Of a stretch of DNA of 6,694 bases, positions 1-6,694 are shown piece by piece. The stretch is from assembly GCA_005880755.1 (NCBI GenBank), contig VBGV01000145.1, forward strand, positions 1 through 6,694. The letters are read 5' to 3'. The notes under the pieces are model-generated. The model saw nothing but the letters and a program-made list of their open reading frames with translations, had not been told where the DNA came from and ran no database searches. The translations under genes were made by a program, and so were the position numbers. How positions within the stretch are numbered: position 1 is the first letter of the stretch; every line of letters begins with the position of its first letter. This DNA comes from Chloroflexota bacterium. Lineage in GTDB: Bacteria; Chloroflexota; Dormibacteria; Dormibacterales; Dormibacteraceae.

Positions 1-630
1 TGGGCGGCACCCACGCCGGAGATCGAAATCTTCCTGTCGACCCAGATGGTGGACGAGGCGCGGCACACCGTCTTCTTCCAGCGGTGGTGGCACGACGTCG
101 TGGGCACCGGCGCCAGGAGCCTGGGCGAGCTCCTGACCGAGATCCGGCCCGAGGCGAACGAGGGTTACAACATCCTTTTCTATGAGCGGCTGCCCTCGAC
201 GGCTCAGCGCCTGGCCAGCAACCCGAAGGACTTCGACGCTTTCGTCGAAGGCGTCACCCTGTATCACATCGTCATCGAGGCGACCATTGCGCTCACCGGA
301 CAGCGCTTCGAGCTCGAGGCGATGCGCGAGCAGAGCCTCACGGATCGAGGCTTCTATCGCGGCTTCACTGCCATCGCGCGCGACGAGTCGCGACACGTCA
401 ACTTCGGGATCAAGGTTTTGCAAGAGGCGGTACGCGAAGACCCACAGCGCTATGCGCCTTTGATCCAGAAGACGCTGGTGGAGTGCCTGCCGCTGATCTC
501 GGGGACGCTCGACCCGCCCGACCCACGCTACATCACCGAGTACGGACACACCGAGAGCGAGATCCTTACGTACGCATTCGAGTCGCTCAACAAGCGATTG
601 CGCGCGATCGGCATCAACCTGGCCGCTTGA
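1..630 (+). CDS. R2-like ligand-binding oxidase / ribonucleotide reductase beta-like ferritin-fold protein, 5' end outside window
   Basis: The frame is open from base 1 to TGA at 628-630, giving 209 residues; R2-family proteins are usually about 300 or more, so roughly the first third lies upstream. Numbering from the first codon seen, DEARH (Glu19, His22) and DESRH (Glu129, His132) are the two ExxH metal-binding motifs of the four-helix R2 fold, and Glu93 in IEATIALTG is the intervening carboxylate ligand. The first acidic ligand is off the window. The residue four after His22, where class Ia R2 carries its radical Tyr, is Phe26. Tyr88 lies exactly five residues before Glu93, as the Tyr of the Tyr-Val ether cross-link does in mycobacterial R2lox (Y162/E167). 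This favours an Mn/Fe R2lox-type oxidase of unknown substrate over a true ribonucleotide reductase subunit; an R2c-type (Phe-containing) subunit remains possible. No nrdA-like gene is visible. It overlaps the next gene by four bases. Confidence 0.85.
   Translation, partial: WAAPTPEIEIFLSTQMVDEARHTVFFQRWWHDVVGTGARSLGELLTEIRPEANEGYNILFYERLPSTAQRLASNPKDFDAFVEGVTLYHIVIEATIALTGQRFELEAMREQSLTDRGFYRGFTAIARDESRHVNFGIKVLQEAVREDPQRYAPLIQKTLVECLPLISGTLDPPDPRYITEYGHTESEILTYAFESLNKRLRAIGINLAA
231..250. repeat. Perfect 8-bp inverted repeat inside the R2-like gene
   Basis: Bases 231-238 and 243-250 are exact reverse complements separated by a four-base CTTT loop. This would make a stable GC-containing hairpin in DNA or mRNA. 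It lies wholly within codons for a DFDAFVEG stretch and could be incidental to codon choice; no T-tract follows, so it is not a terminator. Confidence 0.35.
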
Positions 631-1139
631 TCGACGAGGTCGTCACCGGGAAGCAGGTCACGCTGCGGCCCGTTCAGTCCGCCGACGAGGAAAAGCTGGC
701 GGAGATCTTCAACGATCCGGAGGTCGCTCGGTGGTGGGGCGACCCGGCGAAGTCTGTGCGCGATGCGATGGAGATTCCGGAGGGCGAGTCCCACTTCGTG
801 ATCGAGCTGGACGGCGAAGCGATCGGCTTCATCCAGTGTTACGAGGAGACCGATCCCATGTATCGACATGCTTCGGTCGACATCTCGCTGCGCTCACCCT
901 GGCAGGGCAAAGGCCACGGGCCTGACGCGATCATGGCCCTCGCCCAATTTCTGATCGACAAGCGAGGCCACCATCGCCTGACGATCGACCCCGCCGCTCA
1001 CAACACGCATGCGATCAAGGCCTACGAGCGGGTCGGCTTCAAGCGTGTCGGGCTGATGCGCCAGTACGAGCGCGGGCCGTCCGGTGGCTGGCACGACGGG
1101 CTGCTGATGGACATGCTGGCTGCCGAGCTGCGCGACTAA
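627..1139 (+). CDS. GNAT family N-acetyltransferase (AAC(6')/RimJ-like)
   Basis: A 170-residue acetyl-CoA-dependent transferase. The acetyl-CoA pyrophosphate-binding motif Q/RxxGxG/A is seen as QGKGHG (residues 93-98), followed by the typical GNAT motif B region DPAAHNTHAIKAYERVGF (121-138). The IGFIQCYEETDP segment (66-77) resembles aminoglycoside 6'-N-acetyltransferases of the AAC(6')-Ib type, but the wider group also includes protein-acetylating RimJ/RimL-like enzymes, so the substrate is not known and resistance should not be assumed. The frame extends upstream to an ATG at 483, but that would overlap the R2-like gene by about 150 bases and add residues unrelated to the family. TTG at 627-629 places the start next to the family's N-terminal LRPV strand and overlaps the upstream TGA as TTGA, which suggests translational coupling. 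No clear Shine-Dalgarno sequence precedes it. Confidence 0.9.
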   Translation: MIDEVVTGKQVTLRPVQSADEEKLAEIFNDPEVARWWGDPAKSVRDAMEIPEGESHFVIELDGEAIGFIQCYEETDPMYRHASVDISLRSPWQGKGHGPDAIMALAQFLIDKRGHHRLTIDPAAHNTHAIKAYERVGFKRVGLMRQYERGPSGGWHDGLLMDMLAAELRD

Positions 1140-1148
1140 GACCGAGCC

Positions 1149-1181
1149 GTGGGCCAGGTCGTATCTCGACTCATCGGCCAC
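1149..1181. terminator. Candidate hairpin terminator between convergent genes
   Basis: GTGG at 1149-1152 pairs with CCAC at 1178-1181. After a one-base bulge, CC (1154-1155) pairs with GG (1176-1177), and an inner stem GTCG (1158-1161)/CGAC (1167-1170) closes a five-base loop. It sits in the 92-base gap between the GNAT gene and the convergent smpB stop, where a bidirectional terminator is expected. There is no T-run on either side, so an intrinsic role is uncertain. Nothing else is visible in 1140-1231. Confidence 0.3.
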
Positions 1182-1231
1182 CCGGGAGCCGCCGCCATTC
1201 GGGCCCAAATGGTCGATCTCACGCCAGCTTC

Positions 1232-1696
1232 TCAGCCGCGGCGGACGGCCCTCGCGATCTCTCGCTTCGCGTCGCGCTCCGCGATGGCCTCTCGCTTGTC
1301 GAACTGCCGCTTGCCGCGGGCGAGGCCGACCTCCACCTTGGCATGGTTGCGCGTGAAGTAGATGCGCAGCGGGACAAGTGTGTATCCCTTCTGCTTGACC
1401 TTGCCGATCAGGCTCGAGATCTGCTTGCGGTGGAGCAGGAGCTTGCGCGGCCGCATCGGATCGTGGTTCATGACGTTGCCCTGTGCATACGGCGAGATGT
1501 GGACGTTCTCCAGCCATGCCTCGCCGTTGTCGATCCGGACAAAGCCGTCGCGGAGGTTGGCGCGTCCGTTTCGTATCGACTTCACCTCGGTTCCCGTCAA
1601 CATCACGCCCGCCTCGTACTTCTCGTCGATGAAGTAGTCGTGGTATGCGCGGCGGTTGACCGCGACATCCCGCTCTTTATCGTCCTTCTCAGGCAT
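1232..1696 (-). CDS. smpB: SsrA (tmRNA)-binding protein SmpB
   Basis: SmpB binds the tRNA-like part of tmRNA and brings it to stalled ribosomes for trans-translation. The 154-residue product has the family's order of signatures: NRRAYHDYFI near residues 14-23, YEAGVMLTGTEVKSIRNG (27-44), HISPY (66-70), RKLLLHRKQI (84-93), KGYTLVPLRIYF (103-114) and the basic C-terminal tail with GKRQFDKRE (128-136), which folds into the helix placed in the mRNA channel. Length is typical of the family. ATG at 1694-1696 matches the usual start; an upstream extension of the frame to 1759 gives only Arg/Ser-rich sequence from the other frame of fmt. The start overlaps the fmt stop by eight bases (ATGCCTGA), so smpB is likely translated by coupling to fmt. 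It is the last gene of the minus-strand operon. No ssrA gene is visible in the window. Confidence 0.97.
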   Translation of the reverse strand: MPEKDDKERDVAVNRRAYHDYFIDEKYEAGVMLTGTEVKSIRNGRANLRDGFVRIDNGEAWLENVHISPYAQGNVMNHDPMRPRKLLLHRKQISSLIGKVKQKGYTLVPLRIYFTRNHAKVEVGLARGKRQFDKREAIAERDAKREIARAVRRG

Positions 1697-2507
1697 CGCC
1701 CAGCACCTGCTTCGCCGGCGCCGGCTTCTTGCCCGGCAGCTGGACCACTTCGAGCACATACCGGTCGCCCTCGACGTGGCCCTTCAAGACTTTCACCCGA
1801 CCGCGCTTGGTGGATAGCGTCGCGCCTGGCCATGGCTGCAGCGCCCGCACGCGCCTGTCGATCTCGTGGGCTCCCATCTCCCACTCGAGCTGACCCTCTT
1901 CCCTGCTCAACTTCGGCGCCACCGTTGCCTTCGAGTGATCCTGGTCGACGGCTTTGATGTTGGGCAGGTCGTTCAGGACAACCAACAGCGCCTCCGCCCC
2001 GAGCTCTGCCAGTCGTGATGTCAACGACACAGCATCCTCTCGCTCACCGATCGGGGTCGGCGCCGTCGCGAGCACAGGACCATGGTCGAGCAGCTCATCC
2101 ATCTTCATGATCGAGACCCCTGTCTGGGGATCCCCCGCGAGGATCGCACGCGCGATCGGCGCCGCGCCGCGATGACGCGGGAGCAGGGACGCGTGCACGT
2201 TGATCGCGCCGAGTCGCGGAATCGATAGCACCGATTTCGGAATGATCTGCCCGTAGGCCACCACCACTAGCAAGTCAGGCGCCAGCGCCTGCAAACGTTC
2301 CACCGCTTCGGGGTCGCGAATCCTCTCCGGTTGATACACCGGCAGGCCGAGCTCACGCGCCGCGACCTTCACCGGTGGCGCCGTCACCTTCATCCCCCGG
2401 TGCGCCGGCCGGTCCGGCTGGGTAACGACGAGCGGAATCTCATGTCCTGCGTCGTGAAGCGCTCGCAGAGAAGGCACGGCGAAAGCGGACGTACCGGCGA
2501 AGACGAT
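1689..2507 (-). CDS. fmt: Methionyl-tRNA formyltransferase, with no canonical start codon
   Basis: Transfers a formyl group from 10-formyl-tetrahydrofolate to Met-tRNA(fMet) for translation initiation. Seen in the translation: FAGTSAFAVPSL at the N-terminus, VTQPDRPAHRG, AYGQIIP, NVHASLLPRHRGAAPI containing the catalytic Asn and His (about residues 103 and 105), MDELLDHG with the catalytic Asp (about 141), LSREEG, and LQPWPGA followed by QLPGKKP near the end. The first canonical start codon in frame is GTG at 2475-2477, which would remove the conserved FAGT strand. Between there and an in-frame stop at 2559-2561 there is no ATG, GTG, TTG or CTG; ATC at 2505-2507 is the best near-cognate and is used here provisionally. 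That gives about 272 residues against 315 in E. coli; the C-terminal domain is short by roughly 25 internal residues plus a short tail. It lies 14 bases after def and overlaps smpB by eight. Confidence 0.92.
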   Translation of the reverse strand: MVFAGTSAFAVPSLRALHDAGHEIPLVVTQPDRPAHRGMKVTAPPVKVAARELGLPVYQPERIRDPEAVERLQALAPDLLVVVAYGQIIPKSVLSIPRLGAINVHASLLPRHRGAAPIARAILAGDPQTGVSIMKMDELLDHGPVLATAPTPIGEREDAVSLTSRLAELGAEALLVVLNDLPNIKAVDQDHSKATVAPKLSREEGQLEWEMGAHEIDRRVRALQPWPGATLSTKRGRVKVLKGHVEGDRYVLEVVQLPGKKPAPAKQVLGDA

Positions 2508-2521
2508 CCTGGAGAAGGAAG

Positions 2522-3034
2522 TTACCCCGAGGCCGCGGCGACGGCCTCTTCGTGCTCCTCACCCAGGAGCTCTTCGACGCGCCGCAGGGTGTCAAGGCTC
2601 GTCAGCCTGTCGGTGAAAAGGACGCCGTCGAGGTGGTCGAGCTCGTGCTGGAAGGCGCGAGCGGTGAAGCCGGACGACTTGACCCGGATCTCCTTGCCGT
2701 GGCGGTTGCGGGCTTTGACGACCACCGTCTCGAAGCGCTCGACCTCTCCGACCCACCCCGGGTAGCTGAGGCAGCCCTCGAGCCCGACCTGGACGCCCTC
2801 CTTCTTGACGATCTCGGGGTTGACCAGGCCCCAGATCTGCTTGTCGTCCCCCTTGACCACGCAGACGCGAAGGGCCACGCCGATCTGGTTCGCGGCCAGG
2901 CCTGCGCCCGGGGCGTCGATCATCGTCTCGGTCAGGTCGTCGAGCAGACGCTGGATGGACGCGTCGACGCGCGCCACTTTCTTCGCCTTTTCGCGCAGGA
3001 CGGGATCTTCGAAGGTGAGAATCGGCCGGACCAC
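2522..3034 (-). CDS. def: Peptide deformylase
   Basis: A metal-dependent hydrolase that removes the N-formyl group from nascent proteins. All three deformylase motifs are present in order: GAGLAANQIG (residues 43-52, with Asn where many enzymes have Pro), EGCLSYPG (86-93, metal ligand Cys88) and QHELDHLDG (129-137, metal ligands His130 and His134, catalytic Glu131). Length 170 is normal. GTG at 3032-3034 is the first possible start after the upstream gene's in-frame TAA and begins the usual VRPILTFEDPVLR N-terminus. It has no convincing Shine-Dalgarno; instead a TAGAAT -10-like hexamer lies seven bases upstream, suggesting a leaderless message. The last dozen residues are acidic then Ala-rich and not part of the catalytic core. 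fmt follows immediately, the common def-fmt pairing. Confidence 0.97.
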   Translation of the reverse strand: MVRPILTFEDPVLREKAKKVARVDASIQRLLDDLTETMIDAPGAGLAANQIGVALRVCVVKGDDKQIWGLVNPEIVKKEGVQVGLEGCLSYPGWVGEVERFETVVVKARNRHGKEIRVKSSGFTARAFQHELDHLDGVLFTDRLTSLDTLRRVEELLGEEHEEAVAAASG

Positions 3035-3041
3035 GAGCTCG

Positions 3042-3069
3042 ATTCTACCCGCGAGGTGCGAAAACCCAA
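3042..3069 (-). promoter_or_regulatory. Putative internal promoter giving a leaderless def transcript
   Basis: Read on the minus strand, TTGGGT (3064-3069) and TAGAAT (3042-3047) are separated by 16 bases. TAGAAT differs from the TATAAT consensus at one position and fits TANNNT; the -35 matches only TTG. Seven bases separate the -10 from the def GTG, so transcription would start on or within a base or two of the start codon, the geometry of leaderless genes. It would allow def-fmt-smpB to be expressed apart from coaBC-priA. Confidence 0.5.
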
Positions 3070-3073
3070 CCTT

Positions 3074-3517
3074 TTACGCGAGCCACCTGGAGCGGACCAT
3101 CACGTCGCGGCCGCCGATCTCGTCGTAGCCGCGGAAGGCCTGGATTCGGACCGGCCGGAGGCGAAAGAACATCCACCCCTCACCCACCTCCCTGGGGTCC
3201 CAGCCCACCGCCGCGGCAAAGCCCCCCGCCAGCTCGGCCGAGTCCTCCACGGCGCGGCTGTCGATCATCTGGGCGTCGATCACGACCGCGTCCGACGGCG
3301 CGCCACGCGCCACCTTTGCACTCGGGTTCATCGCCAGGTTGCGCGCGGTTTTGCTAGCGCCCCGAGTCGCGACCACCAGGTCGGTTCCATCCCACCAGGC
3401 GGAGACGGCAATGATGTGCGGCCGGCCTGCGACGTCGGCGGTGGCCAGCCACACGTCGTGCTGCTTTTCAAGCGCAGCCAGTGCGTCCGCTTTGCGAGTG
3501 GCCGTGTCCCTCAACAC
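3074..3517 (-). CDS. Pyridoxamine 5'-phosphate oxidase-like FMN/F420-binding split-barrel protein
   Basis: A 147-residue protein of the PNPOx-like split-beta-barrel superfamily, which includes FMN- and F420-dependent oxidoreductases. The strand pattern WLATADVAGRPHIIAVSAWWDGTDLVV (about residues 23-49, split here only by the reading), followed by ATRGASKTARNLAMNPSAKVA-like sequence (50-70), is the family's cofactor-binding first half; the second half carries GWMFFRLRPVRIQAFRGYDE. The substrate and cofactor cannot be fixed from sequence alone; the short actinobacterial-type proteins of this fold are often F420 enzymes. GTG at 3515-3517 is chosen because a strong GGGAGG stands five bases before it; a TTG directly after is the alternative. 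The gene starts 12 bases after the priA stop, so it is part of the operon, although it has no evident link to replication restart or deformylation. Confidence 0.85.
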   Translation of the reverse strand: MLRDTATRKADALAALEKQHDVWLATADVAGRPHIIAVSAWWDGTDLVVATRGASKTARNLAMNPSAKVARGAPSDAVVIDAQMIDSRAVEDSAELAGGFAAAVGWDPREVGEGWMFFRLRPVRIQAFRGYDEIGGRDVMVRSRWLA

Positions 3518-3521
3518 CAGG

Positions 3522-3529
3522 TCCTCCCT

Positions 3530-3530
<1 letters not shown>
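3522..3530 (-). promoter_or_regulatory. Strong Shine-Dalgarno site for the split-barrel gene
   Basis: On the minus strand GAGGGAGGA lies directly after the priA stop, with GGGAGG at 3523-3528 five bases before GTG at 3517. It settles that start and is the clearest ribosome binding site among the internal genes of this operon. Confidence 0.7.
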
Positions 3531-5512
<1,982 letters not shown>

Positions 5513-6694
5513 CTACTTCTTCAGCTGGGGAAGGACCAGGTCCAGGATTCTGTCCGCCATCTCCCGTTTGGTCGCCTTCTCGAGCTCGTGGCGCGAGCCG
5601 TCTGCGAACAGCAGGACCCCAGCGTTGTACTCGCTGCCGAATCCGATGTCGTGGCGCGAGATGTCGTTGGCCACGATCGCGTGCAGTCCCTTGCGTTTCA
5701 TCTTCTCGACCGCTCTGGCATCGAGAGCCGAGTCTTCCGCCGCGAAGCCAAGGCGAAACACCTCGGCGAGGTCCGGATCGCCGGCGAGCGTGGCCACAAG
5801 GTCGGGGATCGGCTCCAGCTCCAGAGTGAGGTTCGGTGTGTCCTCCCGTCTGATCTTGCGATCGGTGGTCTTGGCTGGACGGAAGTCGCCGACCGCGGCC
5901 GCCATGAACAGCGCATCAGCGCCGCGAAGCTGGGAGCGAAGCTCGGCGAGCATCTCCTCCGCGGTGTCGACCCGCTGCACGTCAATGCCGCGATGCTCGG
6001 GATGATTACCTGTGGTAACGAGCGTCACCTTGGCCCCGCGGTCGGCTGCCGCCGCGGCGAGCGCGAAGCCCATCTTGCCGCTCGAGTAGTTGCTGATGAA
6101 GCGCACCGGGTCGATCGGCTCGCGCGTGCCGCCGGCGGTTACCACAATGCGCACTCCTGGCATGTCATAGCTATCCCGCACCGCCGCGGCCATCACCTCG
6201 AAGATCCGAGCTGCGCCGGCCAGACGACCAGTGCCCACGTGACCGCTTGCGAGATGCCCCGATTCCGGCTCGACGACTTTCATACCGCTTTGGCGCAGGG
6301 CCTTGATGTTGGCTTGCACAGCTGGCTTGGACCACATGGCGTCGTTCATCGCGGGGGCGACCACGACCAGGCTTCGCGCCGCCAGCAGCGTGGCGGTGAC
6401 GATGTCGTCGGACCGCCCGCTCGCGATGCGGCCGATGACATTGGCCGTCGCCGGCGCCACGAGGATGACCTGCGCCCAGTCGCCGAGGAAGACGTGTGGC
6501 TCGGGCGCACCATCGGCCGACCAAAGACCGGTCAGGACCGGGTTGCCGCTCACCCCTTGAAACGTCGGCGGGCCGACAAAGCGCATCGCCGACGGCGTCA
6601 TCGCCACGCGCACCTGAGACCCGGCCTGCGTCAGCGCCGAGGCCAGGTCGACCACCTTGTAGGCGGCGATCCCGCCCGAGACGAGCAATGCGAT
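5513..6694 (-). CDS. coaBC: Bifunctional phosphopantothenoylcysteine decarboxylase / phosphopantothenate-cysteine ligase, start outside window
   Basis: Joins phosphopantothenate to cysteine and decarboxylates the product to 4'-phosphopantetheine in coenzyme A synthesis. The frame stays open to the window edge and reads IALLVSGGIAAYK, so the true start lies a few codons beyond 6694. Numbering from the Leu codon at 6688: CoaC domain with GGIAAYK (5-11), active-site His65 in EPHVF, APATAN (78-83), PAMN with Asn115, and GHLASGHVGTGRL (144-156). In E. coli this last motif has Cys158, needed to reduce the enethiol intermediate; here the place is Ser148. CoaB domain from about 180: TAGGTREPIDPVRFISN (184-200), SSGKMG (202-207), AAAVGDFRPA (263-272), KIRR (278-281, counterpart of KIKK) and ANDIS (340-344). 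The stop TAG abuts the priA start. It is the first gene seen of the minus-strand operon; its promoter is outside the window. Confidence 0.96.
   Translation of the reverse strand: MALLVSGGIAAYKVVDLASALTQAGSQVRVAMTPSAMRFVGPPTFQGVSGNPVLTGLWSADGAPEPHVFLGDWAQVILVAPATANVIGRIASGRSDDIVTATLLAARSLVVVAPAMNDAMWSKPAVQANIKALRQSGMKVVEPESGHLASGHVGTGRLAGAARIFEVMAAAVRDSYDMPGVRIVVTAGGTREPIDPVRFISNYSSGKMGFALAAAAADRGAKVTLVTTGNHPEHRGIDVQRVDTAEEMLAELRSQLRGADALFMAAAVGDFRPAKTTDRKIRREDTPNLTLELEPIPDLVATLAGDPDLAEVFRLGFAAEDSALDARAVEKMKRKGLHAIVANDISRHDIGFGSEYNAGVLLFADGSRHELEKATKREMADRILDLVLPQLKK

Noticed and set aside
483..626. N-terminal extension of the GNAT gene from ATG 483
   Set aside because: It overlaps the conserved end of the R2-like gene and gives Arg/His-rich sequence unlike GNAT proteins; TTG 627 places the start at the family's first strand.
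1140..1231. Possible ssrA (tmRNA) or tRNA gene next to smpB
   Set aside because: The gap is far too short for tmRNA, and neither strand shows a tRNA-like acceptor/T-arm or CCA end.
894..1517. A 207-codon open frame on the minus strand across the GNAT 3' end and smpB
   Set aside because: It overlaps two recognised genes in a different frame and crosses the convergent gap; Arg/Ala/Pro/His-rich with no motif.
1697..1759. N-terminal extension of SmpB
   Set aside because: The extra residues are Arg/Ser/Cys-rich shadow of the fmt 3' end; ATG 1694-1696 matches the usual SmpB start.
2519..2524. TAACTT as a -10 for a leaderless fmt message
   Set aside because: The spacing to ATC 2507 is 11 bases, longer than the leaderless geometry, and no -35 stands out; left as a weak possibility only.
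6006..6018. Short inverted repeat TTACC-TGT-GGTAA within coaBC
   Set aside because: Five-base stem inside codons; common by chance and without regulatory context.

Overview
The window is GC-rich and densely coding. It suggests a high-GC terrestrial bacterium of the Chloroflexota/Dormibacterota or actinobacterial type. This is an inference from base composition, codon third-position GC, the non-ATG starts, a possible F420/FMN split-barrel enzyme and an R2lox-like ferritin protein; no rRNA or other phylogenetic marker was compared. Apart from the promoter-proximal ends of two genes that run off the window, it is a core housekeeping locus. I see no CRISPR array, insertion sequence, prophage, tRNA/rRNA or defence system.

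Left part, plus strand (1-1139): the 3' two-thirds of a ferritin-like di-metal protein of the ribonucleotide-reductase R2 superfamily, with the residue signature of an R2-like ligand-binding oxidase. It is joined by a four-base TTGA stop/start overlap to a GNAT acetyltransferase related to the AAC(6')/RimJ-like group. These two genes face the rest of the window. The 92-base convergent gap (1140-1231) holds only a candidate hairpin terminator.

Right part, minus strand (6694 down to 1232), in order of transcription: coaBC (coenzyme A synthesis), priA (replication restart), a pyridoxamine-5'-phosphate-oxidase-like flavin/F420 split-barrel protein, def (peptide deformylase), fmt (Met-tRNA formyltransferase) and smpB (tmRNA-binding trans-translation factor). 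The genes abut or overlap (coaBC/priA 0 bases, priA/split barrel 12, split barrel/def 39, def/fmt about 14, fmt/smpB overlapping by 8), so this looks like one operon. A second, internal promoter just upstream of def may drive def-fmt-smpB separately. Those last three genes form a translation module: formylate the initiator tRNA, remove the formyl group from new proteins, rescue stalled ribosomes.

Points worth a second look: fmt has no ATG, GTG, TTG or CTG in the place where its conserved N-terminus must begin; def appears to be transcribed as a leaderless message with a GTG start; PriA lacks room for the winged-helix domain and has altered helicase motifs; Fmt has a shortened C-terminal domain; CoaBC has Ser where the E. 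coli enzyme has its second-step Cys. Of the six gene starts visible, only smpB uses ATG. I did not find a convincing new multi-gene system.
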